64,000 nt of DNA. Source: Arcuatula senhousia. Lineage: Eukaryota > Mollusca > Bivalvia > Mytilida > Mytilidae. The stretch's first letter is position 1, and each line of letters begins with the position of its first letter. Where the stretch lies: positions 8,941,501 through 9,005,500 of the forward strand of contig OZ020307.1 of assembly GCA_963971305.1 (NCBI GenBank), given 5' to 3'. Positions 12,661 to 24,995 of the stretch are shown here, piece by piece. The notes below the pieces were generated by a model. That model saw only the letters and a program-made list of their open reading frames with translations, was not told the origin of the DNA and did no database searches. The position numbers and the translations under genes were made by a program.

Positions 12661-13111
12661 GGCACATCATTACTTAACATTTTGAAAAACGACTCACCGT
12701 GCGGCGCTTCGGGTAAACGACGAAAATATTGTGAGACAAGTTGCCTAAGCTAAATAAACAATTCAGGTTTGAGTAGGATACTATGTCTGAAGCACAAAGA
12801 AAAAAGTACTGTACTTTCAGAATGGGTTAAGGGTTCTATCCTTTGAAACTTAGACAAAATCAATTTTCAACAACCCTGATGTTGTCAAGACATTGTCTTC
12901 CTAATATGATATATGTTTTGTGCAATAACATTAAAATGACTGTATTGTATATTCTCTTTCACGTGTAAAACTTATATCAAGATTGGCAAATGCAGTTGAT
13001 AAAAGGAAGAAAACAAAACGGAAAAACACAGGTTCACATATCTAGTAGTGGATTACATAAAAGGCATGTTTGTTTATTCACAATTCTTGTATAAGGTTCA
13101 AATGTACGACT
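12661..13111. other. AT-rich spacer
   Basis: Nothing recognised in this stretch before the next Penelope-like fragment. Confidence 0.45.
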
Positions 13112-13265
13112 TGAGTTAGCGTTGTTGATTTCCGTTCGGTTGATTTTGTGTTTTGTTTTTGTTTCTTCATGCTGTTTTTGTTCGTGTTTACCCGTTTCAT
13201 CGTTGCCCTTTCGGACTTTTGACACGAATGCCCCATTGGCGCCTCTTTGCTGCTTCGTTCAAATG
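13112..13265 (+). mobile_element. Penelope-like 3' tail fragment
   Basis: Plus-strand copy of the same tail: CGTTGTTGATT, a T-rich middle, CCCTTTCGGACTTTTGACAC, then TGCCCCATTGG. It lacks the 5' part of the tail with the stem-loop. A reverse transcriptase fragment in the same orientation follows about 75 bp downstream. Confidence 0.75.
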
Positions 13266-13339
13266 TATATGATATAAAAAACAATTCAATCGAAAGGCAC
13301 AGGTTTTTATCGACAATATACTTTACACACATTTAGGTG

Positions 13340-13557
13340 TTTCAGCACACAATCGGCATCCCGATGGGTACTAATTGTGCAAAAAATGGGTTGCTCATTT
13401 GTTTGTTCATTCATACGGAGCGAATTTTTTACACTCATAAGTTACAAAAAGGACCACAGTCTTGTTCATTTTGTTAACATATTTTTTCGTTATATTATCA
13501 ATGCCTTTTCATTAAACAATACTCAATTCGATGGTGATCTAATATCCTTGGGAGTAT
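13340..13557 (+). pseudogene. Penelope-like reverse transcriptase fragment
   Basis: Bases 13353-13380 encode IGIPMGTNCA, the conserved block before the catalytic site. After frame changes, 13480-13556 encode FFRYIINAFSLNNTQFDGDL. The better copy at 32 kb has FRYIDDVLSLNN at this position, so both catalytic aspartates are gone here. Fragment length and frameshifts show a dead copy. It is sandwiched between a plus-strand tail (13112-13265) and a minus-strand tail (13571-13800). Confidence 0.75.
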
Positions 13558-13570
13558 GAATGGAGTATAG

Positions 13571-13800
13571 AAAACACAGGGGTACCAATGGGGCATTCGA
13601 ATGTCAAAAGTCAGAAAGGGAAAATATAATTCCAGTAAATATAAACCAGAACAGCAAGAAGAAACATAAAGAACATAAAACCACAAAAAACAACTGACAG
13701 CAATCAACAACGAGAAGTCATAACGAGATTGAACTCAGGTGCCATGGAAGAGTAAGTAGTGTATGATGCCTATAGCACTTCCGTTGTGCTGCCAATGGTG
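13571..13800 (-). mobile_element. Penelope-like 3' tail, truncated copy
   Basis: Minus-strand tail copy ending in the CATTCGAATGCCCCATTGGT motif at about 13,587-13,606. The stem-loop near 13,745-13,765 is degraded (AAGTAG on one side). The opposite orientation to the adjacent fragments gives a second tail-to-tail arrangement in this window. Confidence 0.75.
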
Positions 13801-13989
13801 CTTTCAATGATGTTAACAAGTCTGCACCATATTTGAATTTACATCTTGAGAAATTGCCCATCAAGGAAGTCTGACTTCAAATTTCCCATTTTCATTATGT
13901 CACAATTTTATATGAAAGTTTCATGACGAGATTGCTACAAGAAGCTGCATTAAAGTTGAAAATTACTTTGACAATATACTCTCATTAGT

Positions 13990-14275
13990 CATGTAAAGAG
14001 GAGTTGCAGCAACAAAGAATTTATATGGTCTAAATGAACAAAGTCGATAGAGTCCCTTAACTCTTTTAGAATTTGTCAAACAAAATGGCATTGCGATATG
14101 ACCAACTATATAAATATCATGACAAACAACCTACAAAATTTCATCAAAATCCATTGAGCGGTCTCAGAGGAGTTGCGTCTCGCATGCAGTGTTCCCATGA
14201 CCTAAAATGAATAAAGTTGATAAAGTCCCATAACTCCTATAAAATTTGTCGACTAAATGTGGCGTTGTGATATAT
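13990..14275. repeat. Two-copy tandem repeat, ~169 bp period
   Basis: GAGGAGTTGC at 13998 and again at 14167. Each is followed by a diverged copy of a block with AAATGAACAAAGTCGATA, GTCCCTTAACTC and AATTTGTC. The copies are strongly diverged, so this is old. The matching period with the satellite at 47-56 kb looks like coincidence, since the sequences do not resemble each other. Confidence 0.55.
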
Positions 14276-15596
14276 ATATAACGCAAAAGGGTATACGTTT
14301 CCGAAAGTCATTTATACAAGGTGAAATGACAAAATCTGTCAAAGTAAAAAAATAGCTGGATTTCGTTAAACAGGAAGTAGGTGAGCGATAAACCTGAAAT
14401 CATATCCCACCTAATGGGCCCCACCCTGATGCTGTATACAGTAGTTGCATGGGGAAAATTGATAAGAAAATTTCTTCCATGTCCGCCCGCCACTCACCAT
14501 TTTTTTACTCTTTGAAACCCGGCCAATAAAAAAAACATAAAGAACAGTTGCAACGGTTTTTGTCAGTTAATTGATTGTCTGCTTACTTATTAGAAAAAAG
14601 TTCAAAAGTTCGAATATTCAGCTTATAATGGGAAATGCTATAGCCATGTAGAACTTTTAATAAATACAAAGATCAAAGATATCTTGTGATACATTTATAT
14701 TTTTGATGATTTTGGAAAAGATTTAAATTAGCTATAGATGATGACATAATAATATAATTGTCTTCGCAATCGCTTAATGTATTCCAACTATGATCATATA
14801 ATTTTATCCTTGTTAGAAAATTCGCGCCATTTATGTTCTAGATGAGAAGAAAATCGCTAAATGATATGCCATTGCAATACACTATTGTTACTGAATTGTT
14901 CCCAATTGCTAAATTGACCTCCGTGCATACTGGTCATCAAGGCAAATAACAATTAACTACAAATTATTTTAATTTGTCACTGCATTAAAAATGGTGCACA
15001 ATATCTTTTCATTTCCGAACAACAACGGTTATTTTAATTTTCGGCCATAGTCGTTGATTACCGCCCGGAAATGAATAAACTTTGATACCTAAATAATATT
15101 AGCTCCCAAATGAGTTATATCTCTTCCTAGACCTTCTGTCAGATTTATACCACAAAGTACCCTACTGTTGTCCGATTACTTTTTGATTTACGACAACAAG
15201 TTATAAATTAACGATAACAATGATGAAAACAACCCCGCATCCATGCCGATAATACGAATTAAATGGCAAGGGGCGGACTGGCAATAAAGAGGATAATAAT
15301 GATTAAGACGTCGATTTGGGGTATCGTTGTACTTTATACGATTCAGCCATGAACAAGGAAGGAGTATAGCAATATGGTTAGACTATAATTAATGTATAGC
15401 TCATGTGAAATGAATAATTTTTAGGTTGCGCTACAAATAAATTAAATTCAAGAAAGTATTTATATGAGGTGATTTTCTTGAAAAAAGTCTACATAATTCT
15501 GGTTTATTGAAATACAGACACAAAGTAGCGAAAGTGTACTGGTAAAAATAAATAAAAAGATCAAAAACGCCGAAAAACTCCAAGCGCCAAAAGCTA
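14276..15596. other. Unique AT-rich region
   Basis: No gene or repeat recognised. Confidence 0.45.
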
Positions 15597-15734
15597 ATAC
15601 ACAGCGCCTTTAAGGTAGAATATGACTGTATTCGGCCATAAAACTCGTTCCATCAACCAGATGTAAAATATAACTCATCAAAATCAATGAAGTAATATAT
15701 GTGAAAGTTTTAAGGTATTTGAGTTATATTGACA

Positions 15735-16150
15735 TGGGCCGAAATGATTTAGGGACGAAAGGGGCGAAATCCTGGGACGAAAGTTTCGACTCAAAAGTTC
15801 TAGGGAAAGCCGGGGTCACAGCTTCAAAATTTTTATCTTAAAACGATTGTCATATTATATTCTAACGAAATATTGCCGTGCCTTGATCTCTTGCACATAC
15901 AATTTTGAAAAAAAAATGAGAATTTATTGTTCAAATTAGCGAGTCCGAGCCTACCTGGTGACAATTTATGCTAATCATATTATTTGTCTACCAAACACAC
16001 TGTTTGCACGGCAATATTACGTTAGAATGTAATATGGCAATCGTTTTTAGGTAAGAATTTTGAAGCTGTGGCCCCGGCTTACCCCAGAACTTTTAAGTCG
16101 AAACTTTCGGCCCAGGATTTCGTCAGTATCGTCCGTAAGATATTTCGCCC
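15735..16150. repeat. Long hairpin: ~145-bp inverted arms
   Basis: The arm at 15735-15882 is roughly 85% identical in reverse complement to 16006-16150, with a loop of about 123 bp. Both arms share GTCGAAACTTTCG, GAAGCTGTG, GGCAATATT and CGTTAGAAT in reverse complement. Such a structure is typical of hairpin MITEs. Confidence 0.8.
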
Positions 16151-16193
16151 CATATAAAAATAACACAAATATCTATAAATTTCACATATATTA

Positions 16194-16924
16194 GCGAGCA
16201 TAGCTCGCAAGCGGGCACGAAGTGCCCGCTCGAGCGGAGAGCTCTACAGTATTTGTTTTCGCGAGAAATTTGCTAATGCTGATTTAGATTTTTTATGGTC
16301 CGGAAAGGGTTATTATTTTTACAGGACCGGAGTGAATGTTAAAATAATTTATAAGAAAAGAAATAATGCTTAAAAATAATTAATTGCGCTTTTTACAAGA
16401 AAACAATATTCTTAAAATAATAAATACACATAAGCTGCTCGTTTCGTCTTGGTTATATGCACGTACGAAACTAACGTGTCTCGAAGTTTAATCGCCCCAT
16501 ACCATCTCGCCCCAAAAAAGCAAATTGAAATATTGGAAATTAAAAGATAGCGATAGCCCTGAATGTCGACATTAAGAACAAAATATGAATAAAAAATATA
16601 TATGAAATAGATTGTTAGAAATGGAAAAACTTGTATACCAAATAAACTTATGAATTTTGTGTAATTAAAATGAACCAAAGGTCGTGCACTAAAATGTTCG
16701 TCTGCTTCTGATTCTGAATATCCAACTTGAGTAGATGCCCGGAGTAGATCCAACACAAAAATAATATTCTGTCCACTCAAACACACTTTTTGGTAAGACA
16801 AAGGTACAAAAACAAACAAGACTTTAAAGACAAAAATGCCCCTACATGAATATCAACCATTTGATTACATTGATTATGATCATCATTATATAAACAAAAC
16901 GTAGTCCCTTTTAGCTATGCTCGC
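16194..16924. mobile_element. Short-TIR element, copy 1
   Basis: Bounded by GCGAGCATAGCT and its reverse complement AGCTATGCTCGC. Next to the left end is an internal GC-rich hairpin, GCGGGCAC-GAA-GTGCCCGC, around 16210. A second copy lies inverted at 37597-38050 and shares both flanks, but lacks about 340 bp corresponding to about 16550-16890 here. No coding function seen. Confidence 0.65.
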
Positions 16925-17046
16925 ATTTAGGCAATGCCTTCTCCATATTATTTAATTGATCTTGACGGGTCTTATTTCACATCTGGTTGACGGAAAGAGT
17001 TTTATGGCCAAATACAGTCATGTTCTGCCTTAAATGCGCTGTGTAT

Positions 17047-17610
17047 GGGCCATATTTATTTTCTTAATTTTTTTCGAGCATGTTGTTTGGCCAATTATTG
17101 ATACATTATTCAGCAATGTGAGTTCGGTTCCTCTTATTATTTCCTACGTACCTTACTTTCCTTACCAATGATGACATAATTGTTCTTAGTGTTGGATGTG
17201 TTTGTACAGAGTTAAGCATTACGTGAAGCTAGAAGCAAATCTACTGTTTTCTGTTTGCCAAAATCGAACTTTGTTCACATACCTATAAAGTATCATGTCT
17301 ACACTATAGAATCTTATTTACTTTTTGTACGCAGGGTTTTAATCAAAACTTCCAAATGAATTTTGAATACTTACTGAATTGACTTCTCTATGGCAATCTT
17401 GAATACTCTTATAAAGAAGGGTTAATTCTCAAAATATACAAGCGCATGTATCAGTTCAAAAGACTATATATATACAACTAACGTGCTTGATTGTTTTCTG
17501 CTTTATTGCTCAGTTATAGCCTAAGTTCGTAATGGAACAGGTAGGTTTGGCGCGCCATGAAACCTCATTTAACCCACCATTTCATTTGAAATGCCTGAAC
17601 AAAGTCAGGA
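17047..17610. other. AT-rich spacer
   Basis: No gene or repeat recognised. Confidence 0.4.
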
Positions 17611-17614
17611 TCAT

Positions 17615-17730
17615 TGCGATCTATAATTTTTCCGGTATGTCTTCCATGTTTTGTCTTTTCTCTTTTAACCTTGAGATTAATCCACCTCCAAGTTCGGTTA
17701 TTTTCTTATTACCTTTATGTATTGAGATTT
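17615..17730 (-). repeat. Dispersed repeat, copy 1 of 3
   Basis: On the minus strand: AAAGGTAATAAGAAAATAAC, then CGAACTTGGAGG and ATGGAAGACATA. Related pieces occur at 62390-62475 and 63570-63640, also on the minus strand. I believe this opening motif belongs to a common mussel repeat, from memory and not checked here. Each copy happens to give a short peptide beginning GNK; see the rejected list for the exon reading. Confidence 0.55.
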
Positions 17731-17895
17731 TGGTCAAAACTATCAAACAATTAGTGTTATAGAGCAAATAAAATGTTAACAAGTGAAAAGGATTAAGACA
17801 AGAGAAGGACACTGAGTCTGCTACTTGGAGAGGGGTAAATACGAGCACGAGTATCAGTTGAGGTTGTTAGCTTTCACAGTCAGATCTCTTAAGTT

Positions 17896-18119
17896 CAAAT
17901 CAGGACGTTCTTCAACGAGATCACTATATGGACAACATGGAATCTTTGATTCAATCAGGACGTTCTTCAACGAGATCACTATATGGACAACATGGAATCT
18001 TTGATTCAATCAGGACGTTCTTCAACGAGATCACTATATATATATAACATGGAATCTTTGATTCAATCAGGACGTTCTTCACCGAGATCACTATATATAT
18101 ACAACATGGAATCTTTGAT
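17896..18119 (+). repeat. 55-57-bp minisatellite, four units
   Basis: Four units start at 17896, 17951, 18006 and 18063, each with AATCAGGACGTTCTTCA and CATGGAATCTTTGAT. The first two are nearly identical. In units three and four GGACAACA is replaced by a TA-dinucleotide run, lengthening the unit to 57 bp. Confidence 0.92.
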
Positions 18120-19305
18120 TAAAGCACCGTAAATGTACATAAACTCTGAAAGAAGATGAAAATACTTACATGACAAAAAAGCCAACTTGAGTAAAATCGA
18201 GTAAATAAATCAACTCTATTTTTAATGAGACTTTTTTTAGCAAAACATAATTCGAGAACTGTAATAATAATATGCTGACAATTTAAAGCTGTCAGGGTTG
18301 AACGCCCATGATAGCTACAATTTAAACTGTGCGTTTGTTACCGATATAAATTTTCATCAAATATGGTAAGAAACTTGATACAAAAGATGTTTCTTTTTAT
18401 TTCACGGGGCACTACACATTAATTTGAATTAATCATGTTGTATCCGATAATTAGGCTTTTTGATGTAACGATAGACCTGATTGGCCACTAATTGATGAGA
18501 GGGTACTAAATACTGGTTTAATCCACCGTCTAAAATGGTCATAAATTGATGGAACCCTAGACTCTTGTTAACCGGTCCTGTTATTGGGAACCGACGGCCC
18601 GTGAGGTTGTAAGTAATTTAAACTATGTACGGATCTGTAACATAGGACTGGACAAGCACTTTAAGGTTTGAATGGTACGAGGTAGAGTTACAGAGAAACA
18701 CTGGTGTATGACGGCCTGGCTAATGGTTCCCAGACTTATATTGTAAAGTCATTAGTTGTAACATATGTAGATGAACAATTAGTATAAACTGGTTCCTGGT
18801 ATACACAGAAACAGATGGTGATTTTTCTCTGAAGATACTTTGTGTTGAGTAGAATCGAGGAAAATATGATTTTTCCCATTCTTTGCAAGCCCAAGTGTCA
18901 AAAACAAAATTTTGAAGTATCAGTATTTTTGTATCAGGTCCATGTGAACTCAGTCACAGCAAAAACAACAGTCAGTCATTTTTTTTTACCTGTGCGGGTT
19001 TTTGGTGGCGATAAGGTTTGATGCAGCCTTAACTTGTGGGGTAATAGTCCACAAAAAGAGCGAACAGTACCCTAACGACGCATGTAAATTTACACATGGT
19101 GTATCAAATCGGGGAGCTTTGTAAACAGAGGGACTGAGATGTGTTCCAAGTTGTTTAAATGGGAAGATCTGTCATCTTGTTTGCCGGAATTGTCAGGCCA
19201 TAAAACAAAACCTGCTGCAAGTTTTGGTAAGAAGTCCGCTGAATCCCCTTGAAGTTGACTAAATTTACACGATCTTACCGATCCCCCTTTTCAATGATAT
19301 TCAAA
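18120..19305. other. Unique AT-rich region
   Basis: No gene or repeat recognised. Confidence 0.4.
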
Positions 19306-19425
19306 ATATGTTTACCCGATTTGGCTCGTGTCTCTCAATTTCATGTTTACTTTATCACCACTTTCATGTTTATTTCCCTGATATATACTTGGGAGTTCAG
19401 CAATAACTAACCTTACATATTTAAT
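19306..19425 (-). repeat. GC-richer dispersed repeat, fragment
   Basis: The reverse complement matches the core of the repeat at 26600-27119: the motif around GGCCAATCGG (here CCGATTTGGCTCGTGTCTC), then CATGAAAGTGG-type and AACATGAAA-type segments, ending in a degraded GTTA tail (AATAACTAACC). Confidence 0.6.
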
Positions 19426-20838
19426 TAATTCTTTAAATGTATATTTTGTAGAAATCCAAAAAGTTATTTTAATTATGTAACCAGGAAAACATGTTAAGTG
19501 AATATGTAACCAAGAATCAATCTGAGGCCTGTTTCGTGTGTTCTGGTATTTACAGAGTTACGATGTATCTGTACAAGAGAAGTTTATGTGATTTTAGGCC
19601 ATAAACATCGATCAACAGTTAGCTTTGTCATTGTCCTTATTGATCATTTTCATTTACCACAATTTATTTTCTTAAAAAAACAATTTATGATGTAAATATC
19701 AACAGACTTAATTGATAGTACGATTGTTTTAATTTGTACTTCCACACTTAGATATTGGCGACAATGTCTTAACCGCACACAAAGAACAAAGGACTGCAAG
19801 TCAAAGAATTGATGGAAGACACACTAAATAAGTGATTAGAGAAATATATTCGATCAAAACTTGTAGGAAAATACATTTGTAGACTTAAATCTAAATTTAA
19901 AATATAAAAACGAACAAACCGAAGATATACTTTGACTTTCCTCCGCACGTAATTTTCTTGTTTGTTTTTTGTGGTTAATTCCCGTTAATTGTATGGCCGA
20001 TTTTCGGACTTTTTGGATCGTTTTATTGAAAAAATAATAATAACAATTTTTACCTAACAATTTTTGTCCTATTTAATGAAATTATTTTTTTTAATCTTAA
20101 AATATACCTCTTGGTTTTTATGAATGAAAGTTCAAAGAAAGGTAATAAGTGAAGTTAAAATACTGTATATAGTCCCTTAACGTAAAAGTAATATAGAGTC
20201 CTCGAAGTGTTTCACGTGCTGTCTAGTCAAAAAGGCGTCAAATATTACCAGTAATAACACTTTGTAATACCTTTACTGCCGGTTAATATATTTAGTGATG
20301 ACATTAAGTCGTCTGGATCGATCTAATATAACAACTTAAGAAAGAGCCATAATCATCAATTATTGAAAAAATATCAATTATAACCTTCAAACAGATTCTA
20401 TTTTTTTATGAAGATATTTATATGTAGCCAAACGTTTATTAATGAATATAAATTGAGTCATCTTAAGTAGACTTTTAAAAAGTCAGATAACATTTAAATG
20501 TTTGATCTCTATAAATATTTTAGGATAAATGGTAATTGGTATAAATTATTAATTATTAATGTTTTTTTTTCAGATTTCACAAGGTTGGTCATACCCAGAA
20601 CATGGGATAAAGACATGACAGGAAAGTTTGGGACATTATATTTCCTGTAACCATAAGTGTTTTTAAAGCAAATGTTAATTACATACCCTTAATATGTCTG
20701 CAATTTGTACTTTATATATTGAATATCACATGTCCAATTCTGTATCACATGCTGTAAAGCCTAAGAGACAACTAAGCCAGGGCTCCGCAGATAGCCCCGC
20801 TTTTTCCTATGGGATGAGACACCCTTTACTTGAACTTT
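19426..20838. other. Unique AT-rich region
   Basis: No gene or repeat recognised. Confidence 0.4.
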
Positions 20839-20907
20839 CTGTAGCAATTAATTTTTTTTCTGACATAGAACATATCAACTATGTCAGAAAACAATAAATT
20901 TCTACAG
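20839..20907. repeat. Imperfect hairpin, ~28-bp stem
   Basis: CTGTAG at 20839 pairs with CTACAG ending at 20907. The inner part TTTTCTGACATA pairs with TATGTCAGAAAA around a 12-base loop. Most of the 28-29 positions match. It could be the remains of a small palindromic element. Confidence 0.7.
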
Positions 20908-21710
20908 CTGCCAAAATTTGTTGACATTTCATTTCAGTTTTGTGAATTTTCAGAAAAAAATCTTAACCTGGATTATCGCACGACATTTTACTACAGTTTA
21001 TTGTAGACCACATTGTGAATTTTCAGAAAAAAAACTCAACCTGGATTATCGCACGCGTTTACTTTCTATTTCATTCCAAAAAATCAATAAGCAAACCTAC
21101 AAGTAGCAACACTAAATTATGTATTCAAATTTTGGGGAAGTACCAAGCACCATATCTTATCAAAAAGCTCATGTTTAAATATCAGATAACCATAGCAACA
21201 CATTGTTTTATTTTTGTCGGTATTTTGAACCCTATCCGAATTTGGGGAAAATATGTGGAATTTCATCTATATCGCCCTGGGGCCATCGACCCTGAAGGGT
21301 GCTTTTGGTATAGGGTTGTAGCATTAAGTACAGATTTTGACATTGTATTTTCGCCTTGAAATTACTTTTGTGATTTTGGTTAGGGTTTTAATTTAGGTCA
21401 TGCGATATAGGGCATGTGATATAGGGTATGTAATATAGGTCATACGATATAGGTGCCGAATTAGGTCTTCTAATACCTGGCAAACAGATATTCACCTAAA
21501 AATGGCGGGAAAGGTAATGACGTCGTTACATTATTTTTCTGTTTGGCTTAATTTTTTTTTTATTACTTCAAATGCATATTTTTGTCAGATATTGGATAAT
21601 AGAATTAAACAATTACTGTCTTTTGTTTCGATAAATGTGAGTGTTATTGACTTAAGAAAAACTAAAGATATTCACCTCGCCCTTCGGGCTCAGTGAATAT
21701 ATGTTTTTCA
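20908..21710. repeat. Region of small direct repeats and a hairpin
   Basis: A ~50-bp block with TTGTGAATTTTCAGAAAAA and CCTGGATTATCGCACG occurs twice, at about 20938 and 21012. At 21395-21450, four units of about 15-16 bp end in GATATAGG. At 21667-21701 a hairpin pairs GATATTCAC with GTGAATAT, with an inner GCCC-TTC-GGGC stem. No gene was recognised here; open frames such as 21015-21359 have no known motif. Confidence 0.65.
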
Positions 21711-24419
21711 AAAGTCAAAAACACTGCACATTTACCTTAACAGAAGACAGTATTTGTATAATATTATACAAAGATTGATATGTATAGCGTTTTACCATAT
21801 GACAATTATAATATAGGTTGGTATTTATTCTTAAAATGTAAATAAAAACACACACTTTTGCTTCTTGAAGGCCGTTGTTTCGGCCTGGTAGACTGTGTAA
21901 TGTTTTATTTACACGAAGAAAATCATTTTGATTAGGTTATTTGGACTGTTGCACCATTTTATAGCACTAAACAATTCTATCAAAATTTCAGAAGGCACAT
22001 TTCAATAAATATCATAATTTTAAAAGAAATATCGAACAGCGATTTTTTATAGTTTGATTTGAATACTAGATTTCGAGAAGTATTAAAAGAATGTGTGTAA
22101 TATCAGTATTTCACAGTGAAGGCCTTTTATGACCAAAATCTCTTTCCATTTGCCATATTTATTGAAATATTTGTACTTGAAATATAATAAAAGTACTATA
22201 ATGTCCACGAAGCTGTTAACAAGTTATTCAGAAGATGTTTTTAATTGGAGCTTCAATTATATATATATTTATTGAGGTTAGATAGTTACCATGCAGGAGC
22301 AATTGAGTTGAAAAATCGACTCGGCTTAAATTGTCAAAATTTGTCAAAATGATTTTTTTACATAAGAAGATTGATTTTTCTCGTTCTGTTTCAATCCCGA
22401 TAAGGACAATCCTGACTTTGTCTACCCAAAGAACTGTGGAGTTAGCCTGACCTCGCTGCCCAAAGAATCACGGAGTTTGCCTGACTTTGGCTACCCATAG
22501 AACCATGTTTGTATTCTTACATCTCTTACAAGTAGAAAAGTTTATAATGAAATCTATTAACAGGTTGTTGTTGAACTTTTATATACGTTACTTTTCCCGC
22601 CAACTGATTCTTAGACATTTAAAAAAAATCTCTTGATTATAATGAGAGAATGCAGCTTACATTTTTATGCATGTGTACTGGCCGAAGTTCGAGAGTTACA
22701 AAAATTGTAAACCTCTTCCGCCTGAAGGAAAGTATATAATAATGTTTAAATTTAAGTTTTTTAATAATGTTCATTGTCCTTGCTTTGTTGACGACTCTAA
22801 TGTTTGAATGTTTTCTGTTTTACTGAGGTTACTTAATATGTCATTGAATGTGTATAACAAAATCTTTGATGCTTCGTTATGTATAATAGTTCGACATATT
22901 TCTTACATGACCGACAACCAAACCTGAAGAAAAGTAGAGTAAAAAAAAAGAGTAATTAAAAATGTAGAGTAACAAAAAACAGTAGAATCGCAAAAAATGT
23001 AGAGTAAAAAAAAAGAGTAATAAAAAATGTAGAGTAACAAAAAAAAAGTTAAAATAACAAAAAACTCTTATACTGAACAGATGTTAGACCAAATGTCAAT
23101 AGACAGTTTATGAACCCCAAGAAGAAAAGTGGAAATTAACTTTTAGTTAGAAGCGGCTCCTTGCAGAAAGTTGTTTATGTAAATATTACAAGGAACATTC
23201 GTTGATGAATTATTAGATTAATAAGTAATGTCAATCCGTTAAAACATAAAACAATGCAATTTTTTTGAATTTTTAGTCGTTATCTGTACGGTTAAGCGTA
23301 AAAGGAAATTCCAATACCTTATTCATGTCTGAAAGGCAAATGAATTTATCATGCATAATACAAGATGTTAAATTTTAATATTAATACTATATCAGTTATA
23401 CTGCATCTTTCCCCTGGCTGAATACAATGATTAAATCTCTAGATTTGTACACAAGGGGAAAAGAATTTCCCTTTCATTGAATTATATGCTTAGTAGAATG
23501 AATTTGAATTAGAAAATTGTATTTTCTTTTATTTTTAAAACAATTAATAATTTAAAATGAAAACTTCACTCCTTGAACTACATACTGCTTGATATTCTCA
23601 GGCTAAATTTAACTTCTCTTTTTGAACTTTTGGGAATGATAACTTCTCTTGTTGCAGGTCCTTTATGCCTATTAGGCCAACATTAGCACCAAACATTTTA
23701 GTAAAAGTTTTTGTAAGAGAACCAACGAAGTGTGCGTGAAGGGAAGAATCCATCTGCATAAATTACATACATGTATTTAAGAGAAATCGATTGCGCCACA
23801 TGTTTATTTTTAGAGGTTTCTTAATATGCGTCAGTTTTCGGAACTTATTTGCGCAAATTCAATGGCCTGTTCAAGTTTTGAACCATCAACTATATTATAT
23901 ACTACGACCACTGGATTGGGTAATTGTGTCATCTTGTATGACGGGCAGTCGGGCAATAAAATAACCAAAAAAATAAAACTGATCATAAACCATAAAAGTT
24001 CACCGTGCGGATAAAAAAATCCACGTTCCTTACATAGTACAAAGAACTGAAACAGGTCTCAATAACAGTAGGACCAGATGAAACCCCCTTTTTTCAGTGG
24101 CAGTGATAACTCGCTACCACGATTGACCCCGTGACCCACTTCATCATCTTTTATGTATAGCCATGCTTGAGCTGTTTGGGAGTAAAGCAACATAACTTAC
24201 TAATAATATTCCATTTTCGACCCTATATTTCTTTTGGCTCAAATGTTTCTGAGTCATTGAATTATCCATATACAACATTATCATCGTCTAAAAAGCAACA
24301 TTTGAACGCAGAGAAAATGCTCGTACATCACAGCAAGTATAATGCTTACTTTTCGGTAAATCAATATTTTGGACGACTGTTTCCATACCCAGTAGCGACT
24401 TGTCTTTAGTGGGGACAGG
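21711..24419. other. AT-rich region with low-complexity block
   Basis: Nothing recognised except a low-complexity tandem block at 22926-23065, with a period of about 65 bp, built of GTAGAGTAA followed by A-runs and GAGTAAT, and a short degenerate three-fold repeat around 22410-22500 (GCCTGACTTTG ... CTACCC). Confidence 0.5.
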
Positions 24420-24995
24420 CGTTGTCAATATTTTATGAAAGGATATGGGGTAAATAAACATGAGACCATAACACATAAATAAACTCCAACTGCAATTATT
24501 TTTATGAGCTGTTTGGCCATTTCGGAATTTTATTTCTAATCACCAGCTTTAGAACCAAAGCATAAGAAATTAAACAAGCGTTGAAAATGCATAAAACCAA
24601 ATAAAATCCGAATAATCAGTTATATCAAATAAATATAATGACAGACTTCGACGAAGGGAGTTAAACAGAATTTACATAAATTAAGATACTATAGTTATAC
24701 TAGTACTATATATTAGTTTATCAACGTGTACACATGCGATACGATCTAATGTACAAGTACGCCATATCTCAGAAAAATAAAGAGCATACATCAGAAACAC
24801 AGGGAACTCCACACGGCATTAAAGGCAAACTCCTGTAATAAATATTTTATGAAAGGATATGGAGTATAAATGTACATGAATCCTTAACACATAAATAAAC
24901 CCCAACTGCAATTAATTTTTACATGTTTTAGAGCTGTATGGTCATTTCGTAATTTTATTCCTCGTCAGCAGCACTAGAACCCAAACATAGGAAAT
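24420..24995 (+). repeat. Diverged direct repeat, ~150 bp twice
   Basis: The block at 24425-24575 (ATTTTATGAAAGGATATGG, CACATAAATAAAC, CCAACTGCAATTA) recurs at 24842-24995 in the same orientation, about 415 bp downstream, with many differences. No known family. Confidence 0.7.

Larger units (their letters stand above)
15597..17046. mobile_element. Composite element with ~73-bp terminal inverted repeats
   Basis: The left end (ATACACAGCGC, then TATGACTGTATT and GGCCATAAAACTCG, 15597-15669) is matched in reverse complement by 16974-17046 with about seven differences in 73 bp. A weaker match extends about 40 bp further in. No transposase is visible. Inside lie a large hairpin (15735-16150) and a sub-element with its own short inverted ends (16194-16924). 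This suggests a non-autonomous DNA transposon with nested insertions. No clear target duplication flanks it. An open frame of 135 codons on the minus strand (16412-16819) crosses the sub-element, has no recognised domain, and is probably incidental. Confidence 0.65.

Noticed and set aside
13998..14275. Relation of the ~169-bp spaced repeat here to the 169-bp satellite at 47-56 kb
   Set aside because: Only the spacing agrees; the sequences share no landmarks.
16412..16819. 135-codon minus-strand frame as a membrane protein gene
   Set aside because: It lies within a repeated inverted element; about half is absent from the second copy at 37.6 kb, and no known motif is present.
21667..21701. Hairpin as a bacterial-type terminator
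   Set aside because: The window is eukaryotic; the structure more likely belongs to a small repeat.
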